Counted from the first letter of the stretch, positions 15,441 through 24,653 are shown. The stretch is DNA of 64,000 nucleotides from Microbacterium sp. UFMG61 (GCF_015354505.1 NZ_JACAFP010000006.1:62001-126000); one strand, 5' to 3'. Notes: generated by a model from the letters alone, not told the origin. Translations and numbers: made by a program.

Positions 15441-17911
15441 GTTCTCCGTCCGAGCGGTATGCGGCGGCCCGCGCCGCTGCCGGCAACCCGGAGACCGCCG
15501 CATTCGCGGCGAAGCAGCGGTTCGAGCTCGATCCGTTCCAGATCGAGGGGTGCCACGCGCTCGAGCGCGGGAACAGCGTTCTCGTGGCAGCCCCCACCGG
15601 TGCCGGCAAGACCATCGTGGGTGAGTTCGCGATTCATCTGGCGATGCAGACGCCGCGCGACAAGGCGTTCTACACGACCCCGATGAAAGCGCTGTCGAAC
15701 CAGAAGTTCCGCGAGCTCGTCGACGTCTACGGGCCCGACGACGTGGGATTGCTCACCGGTGACACGAACATCAACGGCAACGCTCGCATCGTCGTGATGA
15801 CCACCGAAGTCCTGCGCAACATGATCTATGCCGACTCCGCGGCCCTGCGTGATCTGCGTTTCGTCGTGATGGACGAGGTCCACTACCTCGCCGATCGTTT
15901 CCGCGGCGCGGTGTGGGAAGAGGTCATCATCCATCTGCCGCAGCACGTGCGGCTCGTCTCGCTCAGCGCCACCGTCTCGAATGCAGAGGAGTTCGGCGAC
16001 TGGCTCGACACCGTGCGAGGTGACACCGACGTCATCGTCTCGGAGATCCGCCCCGTTCCTCTCGAGCAGCATGTGCTCGTACGGGACGATCTGCTTCCGC
16101 TGTTCGACGATCGCGCAGGCCTCGCGACGGCCAAGGTGAACCAGGAGCTGATGCGCATCCGGTCGTTCACCGGCTCGAACTACGACAGCAACCGCGAGGC
16201 ACAGGCCTACCGCAGCAATCGGCACGCCGGCAGGCAGGCCCCGCGGCCGCCGCGGGGCGGGCGCCGTGCTGTCCGCTCGGCCAACGTGCGCCGCATCGAA
16301 CGACTCGATCGCCCGGACGTCATCCGGTTGCTGGAACGTGCGAATCTGCTGCCCGCCATCTTCTTCATCTTCAGCCGCGTCGGATGCGATGCGGCGGTCC
16401 AGCAGGTCCGTCGATCGGGTCTCCGCCTCACCTCCCACGAGGAGCGCGAGGAGATCCGGGCGATCGTCGAAGAACGCACCCGCACTCTGCAGGAGGAGGA
16501 CCTCGGAGTCCTCGGTTACTGGGAGTGGCTCGACAATCTCGAGCGCGGTGTGGCCGCGCATCATGCCGGCCTCCTGCCGGCATTCAAGGAGGTCGTCGAG
16601 GAGCTCTATCAGCGAAAGCTCGTCAAGGTGGTCTTCGCCACCGAGACGCTGGCTCTCGGAATCAACATGCCCGCGCGGACCGTGGTGCTCGAGAAGATGG
16701 AGAAGTTCAACGGGGAAGCCCGCGTCGCCATCACCTCGGGCGAGTACACGCAGCTGACCGGCCGTGCCGGACGCCGCGGAATCGATGTCGAGGGACACGC
16801 TGTGGTGCAGTGGACCGAGGGCATGGACCCGCAGGCGGTCGCCGCCCTGGCATCTCGTCGCACGTATCCTCTGAACTCGAGCTTCAGACCGACCTACAAC
16901 ATGGCTGTGAACCTCATCGACCTGTTCGGCAAGCCGCGCGCGCGTGAGGTTCTCGAATCGTCGTTCGCGCAGTTCCAGGCTGACCGAGCGGTGGTCGGTC
17001 TCGCGCGTCAGGTGCGCGAGGCCGAGGTGTCCCTCGAGGGCTATGCGGCCTCCATGGTCTGCGAGCACGGTGACTTCATGGACTACGCGGCCATCCGTCG
17101 CGAGCTCAGCGATCTCGAGAAGAAGAACCGTCAGGACTCGAACGCTCCGCGCGTGGCGCGGGAGAAGCGACTGAAGCAGATCCAGAATCTGCGCACGAGG
17201 ATGCAGCGGCACGGATGCCATCGCTGTCCCGATCGGGAGGCGCACGCGCGCTGGGCCGAGCGCTACTGGAAGCTGAAGCGGCAGACGGATCGCATCCGCC
17301 GTCAGATCGGGAACCGCACGGGCACCGTCGCTCGTGTGTTCGATCGCGTGGTCGAGGTGCTGGAGACGCTGGACTACCTGCACCGGGACGGCAGCGAGAT
17401 GTCGCTCACGGCGGCCGGACGCACGATGCGCAGGATCTACGGCGAGCGTGACCTCCTCATCGCGGAGTCTCTGCGCCAGGGGCTCTGGCAGGGCTTGGAT
17501 GCGCCGTCGCTCGCCGCCATGGCGTGCTGTCTGGTCTACGAGCCCCGACGCGATGAGGCGAATTCGGGGGAGCGGGGTCTGCCTCGAGGAGCGTTCCGCA
17601 GCGCCTATGAGAAGACCACCACCCTGTGGGCGGAGCTGGACGATCTCGAGAAGGATCACCACCTGCCCGGCTCCGAGCCGCTGGCCGCCGGGCTCGCCGG
17701 GGCCATGCATTCGTGGGCCCGAGGGGCCTCGCTCGACAGAGTCCTCATCGACGCGGACATGGCGGCGGGGGACTTCGTCCGGTGGACCAAGCAGACGATC
17801 GATCTTCTGGACCAGCTCTCGATCGTCGCCGAGGACTCCGTGCTCGCGAGGAACGCACGTACCGCCCTCGACGGAGTGCGCCGCGGAATCGTCGCCTACT
17901 CCTCGATGTGA
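15437..17911 (+). CDS. helY: HelY/Mtr4-like Ski2-family DEVH helicase
   Basis: 824 residues. Motifs: APTGAGKTIVGEFAIH (I), DEVHYLADRFRG (II, DEVH), LSATVSNAEEFGDWL (III), FATETLALGINMPARTVV (IV/V) and QLTGRAGRRGIDVEGHAV (VI). A basic linker around residues 255-290 (RPPRGGRRAVR) separates the RecA lobes. The C-terminal ~250 residues carry the DSHCT-type domain (LLIAESLRQGLWQGLDAPSLAA), as in eukaryotic Mtr4/Ski2 and mycobacterial HelY. It probably works on RNA or damaged DNA; the true substrate is open. Coupled to tatC by overlap; lnt starts 13 bases downstream. Confidence 0.93.
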   Translation: MSSPSERYAAARAAAGNPETAAFAAKQRFELDPFQIEGCHALERGNSVLVAAPTGAGKTIVGEFAIHLAMQTPRDKAFYTTPMKALSNQKFRELVDVYGPDDVGLLTGDTNINGNARIVVMTTEVLRNMIYADSAALRDLRFVVMDEVHYLADRFRGAVWEEVIIHLPQHVRLVSLSATVSNAEEFGDWLDTVRGDTDVIVSEIRPVPLEQHVLVRDDLLPLFDDRAGLATAKVNQELMRIRSFTGSNYDSNREAQAYRSNRHAGRQAPRPPRGGRRAVRSANVRRIERLDRPDVIRLLERANLLPAIFFIFSRVGCDAAVQQVRRSGLRLTSHEEREEIRAIVEERTRTLQEEDLGVLGYWEWLDNLERGVAAHHAGLLPAFKEVVEELYQRKLVKVVFATETLALGINMPARTVVLEKMEKFNGEARVAITSGEYTQLTGRAGRRGIDVEGHAVVQWTEGMDPQAVAALASRRTYPLNSSFRPTYNMAVNLIDLFGKPRAREVLESSFAQFQADRAVVGLARQVREAEVSLEGYAASMVCEHGDFMDYAAIRRELSDLEKKNRQDSNAPRVAREKRLKQIQNLRTRMQRHGCHRCPDREAHARWAERYWKLKRQTDRIRRQIGNRTGTVARVFDRVVEVLETLDYLHRDGSEMSLTAAGRTMRRIYGERDLLIAESLRQGLWQGLDAPSLAAMACCLVYEPRRDEANSGERGLPRGAFRSAYEKTTTLWAELDDLEKDHHLPGSEPLAAGLAGAMHSWARGASLDRVLIDADMAAGDFVRWTKQTIDLLDQLSIVAEDSVLARNARTALDGVRRGIVAYSSM

Positions 17912-17923
17912 GAGACAGGGTCG

Positions 17924-19447
17924 ATGACTGAGTCCCGCGCGCGTCAGCGCCCTCTTCTCCCGCTGTGGGCGGCCACCATCAGCGCAGCGCTCTCCGCGCT
18001 CCTCATGGATCTCGCCTACCCTGACGTGGCGATCTGGGGTCTCGCCTTCCCTGCGACGGCGTTGCTGCTCTTGAGCCTCATCGGGCGCCGCGCCGGGGGT
18101 GCGCTCCTGGTCGGAGCGGTCTACGGCGTGCTCTTCTTCGGTCTGTTGGTGTCATGGACCTCGCGATACCTCGGTCCCGTGCCGTGGGCCGCCCTGAGCG
18201 TCCTCGAGGGCGTGCTCACAGCCGCGGCGCTGATCCCGATCACGCTGGCGTACCGATGGATCCCGAAGGCCGTCCCCGGCCGCTGGGGGCGCTTCCTTCT
18301 GCTTCCGGCAGTCATCGCCGCCCTGTGGGTCGGTCGAGAGGTGTTCGTCGGCTCCTGGCCCTATGGCGGCTTTCCCTGGGCACGTCTCGGCATGAGCCAG
18401 GCCCAGAGTCCGCTCGCGCACGTCGTGTCATGGGTGGGCGTCAGCGGGCTCAGCTTCCTGATGGTGCTCCTCGTGGCGCTCGTCATCGAGATCGTCCGGA
18501 CGAGGGCATGGCGGCGTCCGCTCGCGTGGGCCGCTCCCGCGCTGGTGGTCCTCGTACTGCTGCTGACGCCCCTGTTCCCCACGACGGCCACGGGCGCGAT
18601 GCGGATCGCGGCGGTGCAGGGGAACGGACCCACCGGGTACTTCGACGAGCGTGAGCCCTACTCGGTGGTCCAGGCGCAGACCGAGGCGACGGCGCCTCTT
18701 GTAGGCGAGGACGTCGACCTTCTGGTGTGGCCCGAGGGTTCCCTCGACTACGATCCGTTCCAGTCGGAGGCGCTCGCGCGGCGGATGACGAATGTCGCGT
18801 CACGTATCGGGGCACCGCTTCTCGCCAACGCCGCGACGGAACGGGACGGACAGTTCTTCAACACCTCGATGCTCTGGACGGAGGACGCGACCGCCGACCA
18901 GATCCATGACAAGCGGCATCCGGTGCCGTTCGGCGAGTACGTCCCGGATCGTCCGTTCTTCAACGCTCTCGCCCCCGATCTCATCGGACTCCTGCAGCGC
19001 GATTACACTCCCGGAACCAACGCACCTGTCGTCGATGTCGACGGCGTGATCGTCGGCCTCGCCATCTGCTTCGACGTGATCTACGACGATGTCGTCCGAA
19101 CGGGTGTCCAGGACGGCGCGCAGGTTCTGGTCTTCCAGACCAACAACGCCGATTTCCGCGGCACCGACGAGAACGTGCAGCAGCTCGCCTTCGCACGGAT
19201 GCGTGCCATCGAGACCGGTCGCAGCGTCGTCAACGTCTCGACCGTCGGCACCAGCCAGATCATCCGAGCGGACGGATCCACCGTGTCGAGCCTGGACGCA
19301 GGTGAGGCCGGTGCGCTGCTCGAGGATGTCGAGCTTCGTACCGGCCTCACAGCGGGGGTCCTGCTGGGGTCCTGGGTGCAGCTGCTGCTGCTGTGGGGCG
19401 GGCTCGGCGCTCTTCTTATCGGGTGGTGGCGCGCCCGCCGACGCTGA
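17924..19447 (+). CDS. lnt: Apolipoprotein N-acyltransferase Lnt
   Basis: 507 residues. The first ~210 form a polytopic membrane region, followed by an extracytoplasmic nitrilase domain. The nitrilase triad is visible: Glu in LLVWPEGSLDYDP, Lys in IHDKRHPVPFGEYVP and Cys in GLAICFDVIYDD. A last helix lies at the C-terminus. It adds the third acyl chain to the diacylglyceryl-cysteine of lipoproteins, acting after Lgt (also in this window). In mycobacteria Lnt can be joined to a polyprenol-phosphate mannose synthase; no such domain is seen here. Ends flush against rbpA, which is convergent. Confidence 0.93.
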   Translation: MTESRARQRPLLPLWAATISAALSALLMDLAYPDVAIWGLAFPATALLLLSLIGRRAGGALLVGAVYGVLFFGLLVSWTSRYLGPVPWAALSVLEGVLTAAALIPITLAYRWIPKAVPGRWGRFLLLPAVIAALWVGREVFVGSWPYGGFPWARLGMSQAQSPLAHVVSWVGVSGLSFLMVLLVALVIEIVRTRAWRRPLAWAAPALVVLVLLLTPLFPTTATGAMRIAAVQGNGPTGYFDEREPYSVVQAQTEATAPLVGEDVDLLVWPEGSLDYDPFQSEALARRMTNVASRIGAPLLANAATERDGQFFNTSMLWTEDATADQIHDKRHPVPFGEYVPDRPFFNALAPDLIGLLQRDYTPGTNAPVVDVDGVIVGLAICFDVIYDDVVRTGVQDGAQVLVFQTNNADFRGTDENVQQLAFARMRAIETGRSVVNVSTVGTSQIIRADGSTVSSLDAGEAGALLEDVELRTGLTAGVLLGSWVQLLLLWGGLGALLIGWWRARRR

Positions 19448-19831
19448 TCAGGCGCCGATCTTCTCGCGCGTCGGGTCTTCTCCCGCGCCACGGCGTGCGC
19501 GGATGAAGGCGAGCCGCTCTTCGAGCAGCTCTTCGAGTTCTGCCCGGGTACGACGCTCCATGAGCATGTCCCAGTGGGTGCGAGCCGCCTTGTCGTCCGT
19601 GGGCTCGAGCGTCACGGCCTGGCCGTCGACGTTGAGACGGGCGTCCGCGCCGCAGGCACGGCATTCCCAGGTCTGCGGCGGCTCTGCGTCAGCCGCGAAC
19701 ATCAGGTTCGTGACGTGGCCGCAGGTGTCACAGGTATAGGTGGTTTCACGGCGCTCCATGAAAACGACGCCCTCTTCGCTCTGTAGGCTCTGGGCGCCGA
19801 GTCGGATGCCGCGCAGGCTGCGATCTGCCAT
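19448..19831 (-). CDS. rbpA: RNA polymerase-binding protein RbpA
   Basis: 127 residues. Actinobacterial RbpA features: the N-terminal tail MADRSLRGIRLGAQSLQSEE, a zinc-type core with two CxxC pairs (CDTCGH and CRACG) around FAADAEPPQTWEC, a basic linker, and the sigma-interacting C-terminal helix THWDMLMERRTRAELEELLE. RbpA stabilises the open complex of RNA polymerase with housekeeping sigma. It is a marker of actinobacteria. Next to lnt as in mycobacteria. The 126 bases upstream presumably hold its promoter; GAGAGGAC precedes the ATG, but I cannot assign a -10 confidently. Confidence 0.96.
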   Translation of the reverse strand: MADRSLRGIRLGAQSLQSEEGVVFMERRETTYTCDTCGHVTNLMFAADAEPPQTWECRACGADARLNVDGQAVTLEPTDDKAARTHWDMLMERRTRAELEELLEERLAFIRARRGAGEDPTREKIGA

Positions 19832-19957
19832 TGTGTGGTCCTCTCGTCGCTGTCAGGTATAACGCTCCAGCCTGTGCGCTTCATCCATACGGCGGCGTTC
19901 TCCGCCCTATTCACAGCGGAATCCCAGCGCGAACGCGTATGCACGGCGCGCCGGGCG

Positions 19958-20731
19958 TCAGCTGTGCAGGGCGGAGACGGCGAGATCGGCGCGGTCGGTC
20001 ACGATGCCGTCGACCCCCTGAGCGAGAAGCCTGCGCATGTTCGCGATGTCGTTGACGGTCCAGACGTGGACCTCGGTGCCATGACGATGGGCGGCACGCA
20101 GGAGGGCCGGCGTCAGCACGCGCACCGGTCCCTGGCGTTCGGGAATCTGCAGCGCATCGATGCCCCGCAGAGTTCCGCCGACGGGCAGGCGCAGCGCTGA
20201 GCGAGCACGAACGGCTGCGATGGTCCTGCTGCCTCCGGATGTCGCCGGGGGCAGATCAGCGCCCGCGCGCAGGACCGCCGCGACAGTCGCTCTTCGATGT
20301 GAATCCGTGAAGCTGGTCACCAGCAGCCGTCGGGTGTGAGGGGCGAGGATCGCTCCGAGTGGTTCGGCGGCGTCGGATGTCTTGACGTCGATGTTGAAGC
20401 GGGTTCTCGGGAACGCGTCGATCGCGTCGGCCACCGTCAGCAGGCCGCCGTGGTCGGCGAAGATCGCGGCGAGCTCGCGGGTGGACACCTGGTCGACACG
20501 TCGCTCGTCGCCGGTCAGGCGTGTCAGCGTCGCGTCGTGGAACAGCACGACGTCGCCGGAGGCCGTCACTCGACAGTCCGTCTCGATGTACTCCGCTCCG
20601 GCCGCATGCGCGGCGGCGAATGCTGCCGCGGAGTTCTCCCAGACGCCGGAGTCTTCGCCCGCCGCGGTGATGAGCCCGCGGTGGGCGAAGACGCGAGGGC
20701 GTGCGGTCTTCTCGAAGTACGGGTGCGTCAC
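19958..20731 (-). CDS. Glycerophosphodiester phosphodiesterase
   Basis: 257 residues. GDPD signatures: RVFAHRG (catalytic His), WENSAAAFAAA, IETDCRVTASGDVVLFHD (metal Glu/Asp and second His) and RFNIDVKT. A TIM-barrel enzyme that hydrolyses glycerophosphodiesters to glycerol-3-phosphate and an alcohol. No signal peptide, so probably cytoplasmic. The start overlaps the stop of the SPFH gene by four bases (ATGA at 20728-20731), so it is the third gene of an NfeD-SPFH-GDPD unit, linking it to membrane lipid handling. Confidence 0.92.
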   Translation of the reverse strand: MTHPYFEKTARPRVFAHRGLITAAGEDSGVWENSAAAFAAAHAAGAEYIETDCRVTASGDVVLFHDATLTRLTGDERRVDQVSTRELAAIFADHGGLLTVADAIDAFPRTRFNIDVKTSDAAEPLGAILAPHTRRLLVTSFTDSHRRATVAAVLRAGADLPPATSGGSRTIAAVRARSALRLPVGGTLRGIDALQIPERQGPVRVLTPALLRAAHRHGTEVHVWTVNDIANMRRLLAQGVDGIVTDRADLAVSALHS

Positions 20732-21660
20732 GCGCCCGGACCCGGAGTGCCCGTAGGCGGCTGACCGGGCTTGGGAGTGAAGGCCGAGCCGATGCCCTTG
20801 AGGGCCTCGGTCAGCTCGCTCGGGATGATCCAGAGCTTGCTCGATGAGCTCTCGCTGATCTTGGGCAGCATCTGAAGGTACTGATACGCGAGGAGCTTGT
20901 CGTCGGGCTGCCCCTGGTGGATCGCCGTGAACACGTTCTGGATCGCCTCGGCCTCACCCTGCGCGCGGAGGACGGCGGCCTGCTTGTCACCCTCGGCCCG
21001 CAGGATCTCCGCCTGTCGACGGCCCTCGGCCTCGAGGATCTGGGATTGCTTCGAGCCCTCGGCGGTGAGGATCGCGGCGCGACGGTCACGCTCGGCACGC
21101 ATCTGCTTCTCCATCGAGTCCTGGATCGAGACGGGCGGATCGATCGCCTTCAGCTCGACGCGACCGACACGGATGCCCCACTTGCCGGTCGCCTCGTCGA
21201 GGACGACACGGAGCTGGCCGTTGATGTTGTCACGACTGGTCAGCGCCTCTTCGAGGTTGAGTCCACCGACCACGTTGCGAAGCGTCGTCGTGGTGAGCTG
21301 TTCGACAGCGCCCAGGTAGTTGGCGATCTCGTACGTCGCGGCGCGAGCATCCGTCACCTGGAAGTAGACCACCGTGTCGATCGAGACCACGAGGTTGTCC
21401 TCGGTGATCACCGGCTGAGGCGGGAACGAGACGACCTGCTCGCGCATGTCGATGAGTGGACGCAATCGGTCGATGAAGGGAACCAGGATGTTCAGGCCCG
21501 GTGTGAGCGTCTTGTGGTACCGACCGAGGCGCTCGACCACTCCCGCCGTGGCCTGGGGGATGATGCGGATCGAGCGGGCCAGCGTGACCACCACGAAGAT
21601 GATGATCGCGATGACGAGGATCCAGCCGATGGCTGCGGGGATGAACGAGGAGTCGTCCAC
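20728..21660 (-). CDS. SPFH/Band 7 (stomatin/prohibitin-like) membrane protein
   Basis: 310 residues. One N-terminal transmembrane helix (IGWILVIAIIIFVVVTLARS), then the SPFH domain (IIPQATAGVVERLGRYHKTL, NLVVSIDTVVYFQVTDARAA), then a repetitive helical region rich in AEG/AEI/RAEGD repeats (about 215-260) that oligomerises as coiled coil, and a Pro-rich tail. Such QmcA-like proteins build membrane microdomains and commonly pair with an NfeD partner, which is the gene immediately upstream. Coupled to GDPD by overlap. Confidence 0.92.
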   Translation of the reverse strand: MDDSSFIPAAIGWILVIAIIIFVVVTLARSIRIIPQATAGVVERLGRYHKTLTPGLNILVPFIDRLRPLIDMREQVVSFPPQPVITEDNLVVSIDTVVYFQVTDARAATYEIANYLGAVEQLTTTTLRNVVGGLNLEEALTSRDNINGQLRVVLDEATGKWGIRVGRVELKAIDPPVSIQDSMEKQMRAERDRRAAILTAEGSKQSQILEAEGRRQAEILRAEGDKQAAVLRAQGEAEAIQNVFTAIHQGQPDDKLLAYQYLQMLPKISESSSSKLWIIPSELTEALKGIGSAFTPKPGQPPTGTPGPGA

Positions 21661-21669
21661 GGGGTTCTC

Positions 21670-22143
21670 CTAGTCGTTGACGGGGCGGACGGTGGCGGTG
21701 GCGCCGTGGATCGCGATCACGGCGATCGGTGACCCTTGCGGGATCGGTACGGATCCGGCGGTGCGAGCGGTCCAGGTGTCGCCGTTGCTCAGCTTGGCCT
21801 GACCGGAGATCTGCGTGATGTCCTGCAGAGCGATGCCGCGCAGGTCGACGAGCGCATCGACGTTGGACTTCGTCGGGTCTTCACCGCGATGGAGACGCCT
21901 GATGAGCGGTGGTCGCAGGAAGAGGATGAAGAGCGCGGCGGCGGCGGCGGCGATGAGGACCTGCACCCAGACGGGGACGCCGACGAAATCGGTCACCAAT
22001 CCGATCGCGCTGCCGAAGCTGAGCATGAGGAACGTGAAGTCGAGTGTCAGCATCTCGATCACGAGGAACAGGGCGATCAGAACGAGCCACCCGACCCACG
22101 CCCATTGGTCGATGAACTCGACGAATGTCGCGAAAGTGTCCAT
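21670..22143 (-). CDS. NfeD-family protein
   Basis: 157 residues with AAAGGAGG before the ATG. Two to three transmembrane helices (WVGWLVLIALFLVIEMLTLD; VWVQVLIAAAAAALFILFL) are followed by the soluble NfeD OB-fold (ALVDLRGIALQDITQISGQAKLSNGDTWTART). NfeD proteins partner SPFH proteins; the short form without a protease domain acts as a membrane accessory. First gene of the NfeD-SPFH-GDPD unit, nine bases from the SPFH start. Confidence 0.9.
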   Translation of the reverse strand: MDTFATFVEFIDQWAWVGWLVLIALFLVIEMLTLDFTFLMLSFGSAIGLVTDFVGVPVWVQVLIAAAAAALFILFLRPPLIRRLHRGEDPTKSNVDALVDLRGIALQDITQISGQAKLSNGDTWTARTAGSVPIPQGSPIAVIAIHGATATVRPVND

Positions 22144-22263
22144 ACGGCCTCCTTTGCGGTCAACCTATCACGCAGGCGGCGGCTCCTCCGGGCGCCGCGA
22201 CGCCCGCTTGATAGTCTGAAAGGGCCGTGCGATCACGGCGCTTCACGTACTTGAGGAGTCACC

Positions 22264-23028
22264 GTGACCGACGTTCTTCCCGCAGGTTCTCTCGACGGCA
22301 AGGTCGCCCTTGTCACCGGTTCGTCGCGGGGGATCGGCGCCGACACTGTGCGGTACCTCGCTGAAGCCGGCGCCGACGTCGTCATCAACTACCGCAACAA
22401 GGCTCCGCGAGCCGAGAAGCTCGCCACTCAGCTTCGTGAGCTCGGTCGCCGTGTACTCGTCGTGGCGGCGGACCTCACGGACGCGGCATCTGTGGGCGAG
22501 ATGTTCGAGGCGGTGAAGGCCGAGTTCGGTCGGCTCGACGTGCTGGTGCTGAACGCCTCCGGAGGCATGGAGTCCGGAATGGCCGCGGACTACGCCCTCA
22601 CGCTCAATCGCGACGCCCAGCTCAACGTGCTCGACGCGGCGACTCCTCTGCTCTCCGAGGGTTCTCGTGTCGTCTTCGTGACCAGCCACCAGGCGCACTT
22701 CATCCGCACGACGCCGACGATGCCCGAATATGAGCCCGTGGCTCTGTCGAAGCGCGCCGGCGAGGATGCGCTGCGCGAGCGCATCCCTGCGCTGGCCGAG
22801 CAGGGGATCGGCTTCACGGTCGTCTCGGGCGACATGATCGAGGGAACGATCACGGCGACGCTTCTCGAGCGCGCGAATCCCGGCGCGATCGCCGAGCGAC
22901 GCGAGTCGGCGGGCAAGCTGTACAACGTCTCGGAGTTCGCGGCCGAGGTCGCCCGTGCGGCCGTCGAAGAGGTTCCGGCCGACAACACCCGTCTCGTGGG
23001 CGACGTCAGCGGTTTCGCCGCCGAATGA
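22264..23028 (+). CDS. SDR-family protein with catalytic Tyr replaced
   Basis: 254 residues from GTG with GAGGAG upstream. The N-terminal Rossmann motif VALVTGSSRGIGADT is canonical for NAD(P) binding, and LVLNASGG replaces the usual NNAG. Where classical SDRs have YxxxK, this protein reads PVALSKRAGEDALRE, so the Lys is kept but the Tyr position is Val (a Tyr occurs three residues earlier, in EYEPV). Catalysis by the usual mechanism is therefore doubtful, though some families with this pattern are annotated as oxidoreductases. Monocistronic, ending in a very strong hairpin. Confidence 0.82.
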   Translation: MTDVLPAGSLDGKVALVTGSSRGIGADTVRYLAEAGADVVINYRNKAPRAEKLATQLRELGRRVLVVAADLTDAASVGEMFEAVKAEFGRLDVLVLNASGGMESGMAADYALTLNRDAQLNVLDAATPLLSEGSRVVFVTSHQAHFIRTTPTMPEYEPVALSKRAGEDALRERIPALAEQGIGFTVVSGDMIEGTITATLLERANPGAIAERRESAGKLYNVSEFAAEVARAAVEEVPADNTRLVGDVSGFAAE

Positions 23029-23035
23029 TCCTGAG

Positions 23036-23079
23036 ATGACGAAGGCGCCCCGTCCGAACGGACGGGGCGCCTTCGTCAT
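23036..23079. terminator. Perfect 21-bp inverted repeat, bidirectional terminator
   Basis: Arms 23036-23056 and 23059-23079 are exact reverse complements with two bases between. It lies between convergent SDR and HdeD-like genes, eight bases after the SDR stop. No U-tract; termination by stem strength is assumed. Confidence 0.8.
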
Positions 23080-23088
23080 CTGTCGGCG

Positions 23089-23658
23089 TCAGATCGACTT
23101 CGACGCCTTGCCGATCGTGATCGCGCGCACGATCTGCACGATGCCGAGCACGACCAGGGAGATGCCGAACACGAGCCACAGCACCGCCGCGGCGTACAGC
23201 GGCGAGAAGAGCACGACGATACCGGCGATGATGCTCAGCAGTGCATAGAGCAGCGTCCAGACGCGCGAGCCGTCCTGACCGAGCAGGGTGAGCGAGACGA
23301 CGCCGTCGACGATCCAGCTGATGCCGATGAAGATCACGACGACGAGTGCGAGCGTCGCGGCTGCGGCGCCGAGGTTGGCGAACGCGATGACGCCCGCGAC
23401 GATGTAGAGCACGCCGAGCGCGATGTGACCGACGCGCGCCCATCCGCCCTTCTTGTGCGAGAAGATGCCGAGACCGATGTACACGAGACCGGCGATGACC
23501 AGGTATGTCGCGAAGATGCCGGTAACGATGACAGCGGACTTCACCGGCCACACGAGGAGCACGATGCCGGCGATCAGCGCGATGACGCCGGAGACGGCGA
23601 GCGTGATGCGGATGGACTTGAACAGTGACTTCGCCTCTGCGGCGATCGAATCAGACAT
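23089..23658 (-). CDS. HdeD family (DUF308) membrane protein
   Basis: 189 residues from ATG 23658 with AAAGG upstream; the open frame to 23763 adds a hydrophilic leader with no support. Six predicted transmembrane segments occur in three hairpins with short loops (for example ALIAGIVLLVWPVKSAVIV and IIAGIVVLFSPLYAAAVLWL), each repeat having the G-I-xxL-P/F pattern of DUF308. E. coli HdeD aids acid resistance; no function is proven for actinobacterial members. Divergent from the AraC gene over 139 bases. Confidence 0.88.
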   Translation of the reverse strand: MSDSIAAEAKSLFKSIRITLAVSGVIALIAGIVLLVWPVKSAVIVTGIFATYLVIAGLVYIGLGIFSHKKGGWARVGHIALGVLYIVAGVIAFANLGAAAATLALVVVIFIGISWIVDGVVSLTLLGQDGSRVWTLLYALLSIIAGIVVLFSPLYAAAVLWLVFGISLVVLGIVQIVRAITIGKASKSI

Positions 23659-23797
23659 GGGTGGGGAGCCTTTCTGAGAAATCCCTGTGAAGGGATGCTC
23701 ACAGAGTAGCGCCCCGCGCGCGGGAGCGGGGGATGACGCTCGGTGATGGTCTCGCGGGGTCATCTCGCGACGTCCGCGGACATGGGACTATCTATCC

Positions 23798-24238
23798 GTG
23801 ACACCTGACACCGACGCTCGCATCCGCGAGCTCATCACGATGCGGAAGGTCCGAGACCGCATCGACCGGGAGTACGCGAGGCCGCTCGACGTCGAAGCCC
23901 TCGCGCAGGGCGTGCACATGTCTGCCGGACACCTGAGCCGCTGTTTTCGTGAGGCGTACGGAGAGTCTCCGTACTCGTATCTGATGACGCGACGGATCGA
24001 ACGAGCCATGGCTCTGCTGCGTCGAGGGGATCTGTCGGTGACCGAGGTCTGCTTCGAAGTGGGCAGTTCGTCGCTCGGCACCTTCAGCACGCGATTCACA
24101 GAGCTCGTCGGTGTCCCACCTGGGGTGTACCGTGAACGCGCCGCGAATGTCGACGGCATCCCGACGTTCCACGCCAAGCAGGTCATCAGACCGATCAGGA
24201 ATCAAGAAGTGCCCCGCACTGACGCGAACCTCACCTGA
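23798..24238 (+). CDS. AraC-family transcriptional regulator, short form
   Basis: 146 residues from GTG. It is almost only the double helix-turn-helix DNA-binding region: RPLDVEALAQGVHMSAGHLSR (first HTH) and LSVTEVCFEVGSSSLGTFSTRF followed by VGVPPGVYRE (second HTH and closing motif). There is no recognisable sensor domain before it; a ~35-residue tail follows. It starts a three-gene run with a VOC protein (five-base spacing) and a UvrA-like ATPase, the likely target operon. Leaderless start is possible. Confidence 0.88.
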   Translation: MTPDTDARIRELITMRKVRDRIDREYARPLDVEALAQGVHMSAGHLSRCFREAYGESPYSYLMTRRIERAMALLRRGDLSVTEVCFEVGSSSLGTFSTRFTELVGVPPGVYRERAANVDGIPTFHAKQVIRPIRNQEVPRTDANLT

Positions 24239-24242
24239 ACCC

Positions 24243-24653
24243 ATGAAGATCAACATCCACTACGCATTCCTTCCGCACACCGACGCCGAAGCGGCACTCG
24301 GCTTCTACCGCGACGCCCTCGGCTTCGAGGTGCGCAACGACGTCGGATACGACGGACTCCGCTGGCTGACCGTGGGCCCCGAAGGGCAACCCGAGACGTC
24401 GATCGTCCTGCACCCGCCGGCAACGGATCCCGGCATCACCGACTCCGAGCGTCAGACGATCCTCGAACTGATCGCCAAGGGCAGCTACGGAGCGCTGACG
24501 CTCGCGAGCGACGATCTCGACGGCCTGTTCGAAAGACTGGTCGAGCAGGGCGCAGACGTGGTCCAGGAGCCCATGGACCAGCCGTACGGCGTGCGCGACT
24601 GCGCCTTCCGTGATCCCGCAGGCAACCTTCTCCGTATCAATCAGGCCGGCTGA
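24243..24653 (+). CDS. VOC-superfamily (glyoxalase/bleomycin-resistance-like) protein
   Basis: 136 residues from ATG 24243, four bases after the AraC stop. The paired beta-alpha-beta-beta-beta modules are visible: HYAFLPHTDAEAALGFYRDALGF at the start and DDLDGLFERLVEQGADVVQEP, then YGVRDCAFRDPAGNLLRI near the end. The second-module glutamate common in glyoxalases is not evident (the last motif ends in NLLRI), so it may bind a ligand rather than act on metal. Context with AraC and a UvrA-like ATPase suggests protection from a toxic or DNA-binding compound; inference. Confidence 0.85.
   Translation: MKINIHYAFLPHTDAEAALGFYRDALGFEVRNDVGYDGLRWLTVGPEGQPETSIVLHPPATDPGITDSERQTILELIAKGSYGALTLASDDLDGLFERLVEQGADVVQEPMDQPYGVRDCAFRDPAGNLLRINQAG

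Noticed and set aside
15350..17710. 786-residue minus-strand open frame
   Set aside because: Antisense of helY; low-complexity charged composition.
19832..19957. SigR/SigE-type promoter upstream of rbpA
   Set aside because: rbpA is sigma-R controlled in Streptomyces, so I looked for GGAAT-N16-GTT, but the nearest candidate (GGATG ... GTT) has the wrong spacing.
23036..23079. The 21-bp inverted repeat as a novel regulatory RNA
   Set aside because: Its place between two convergent stops makes a simple bidirectional terminator the better explanation.
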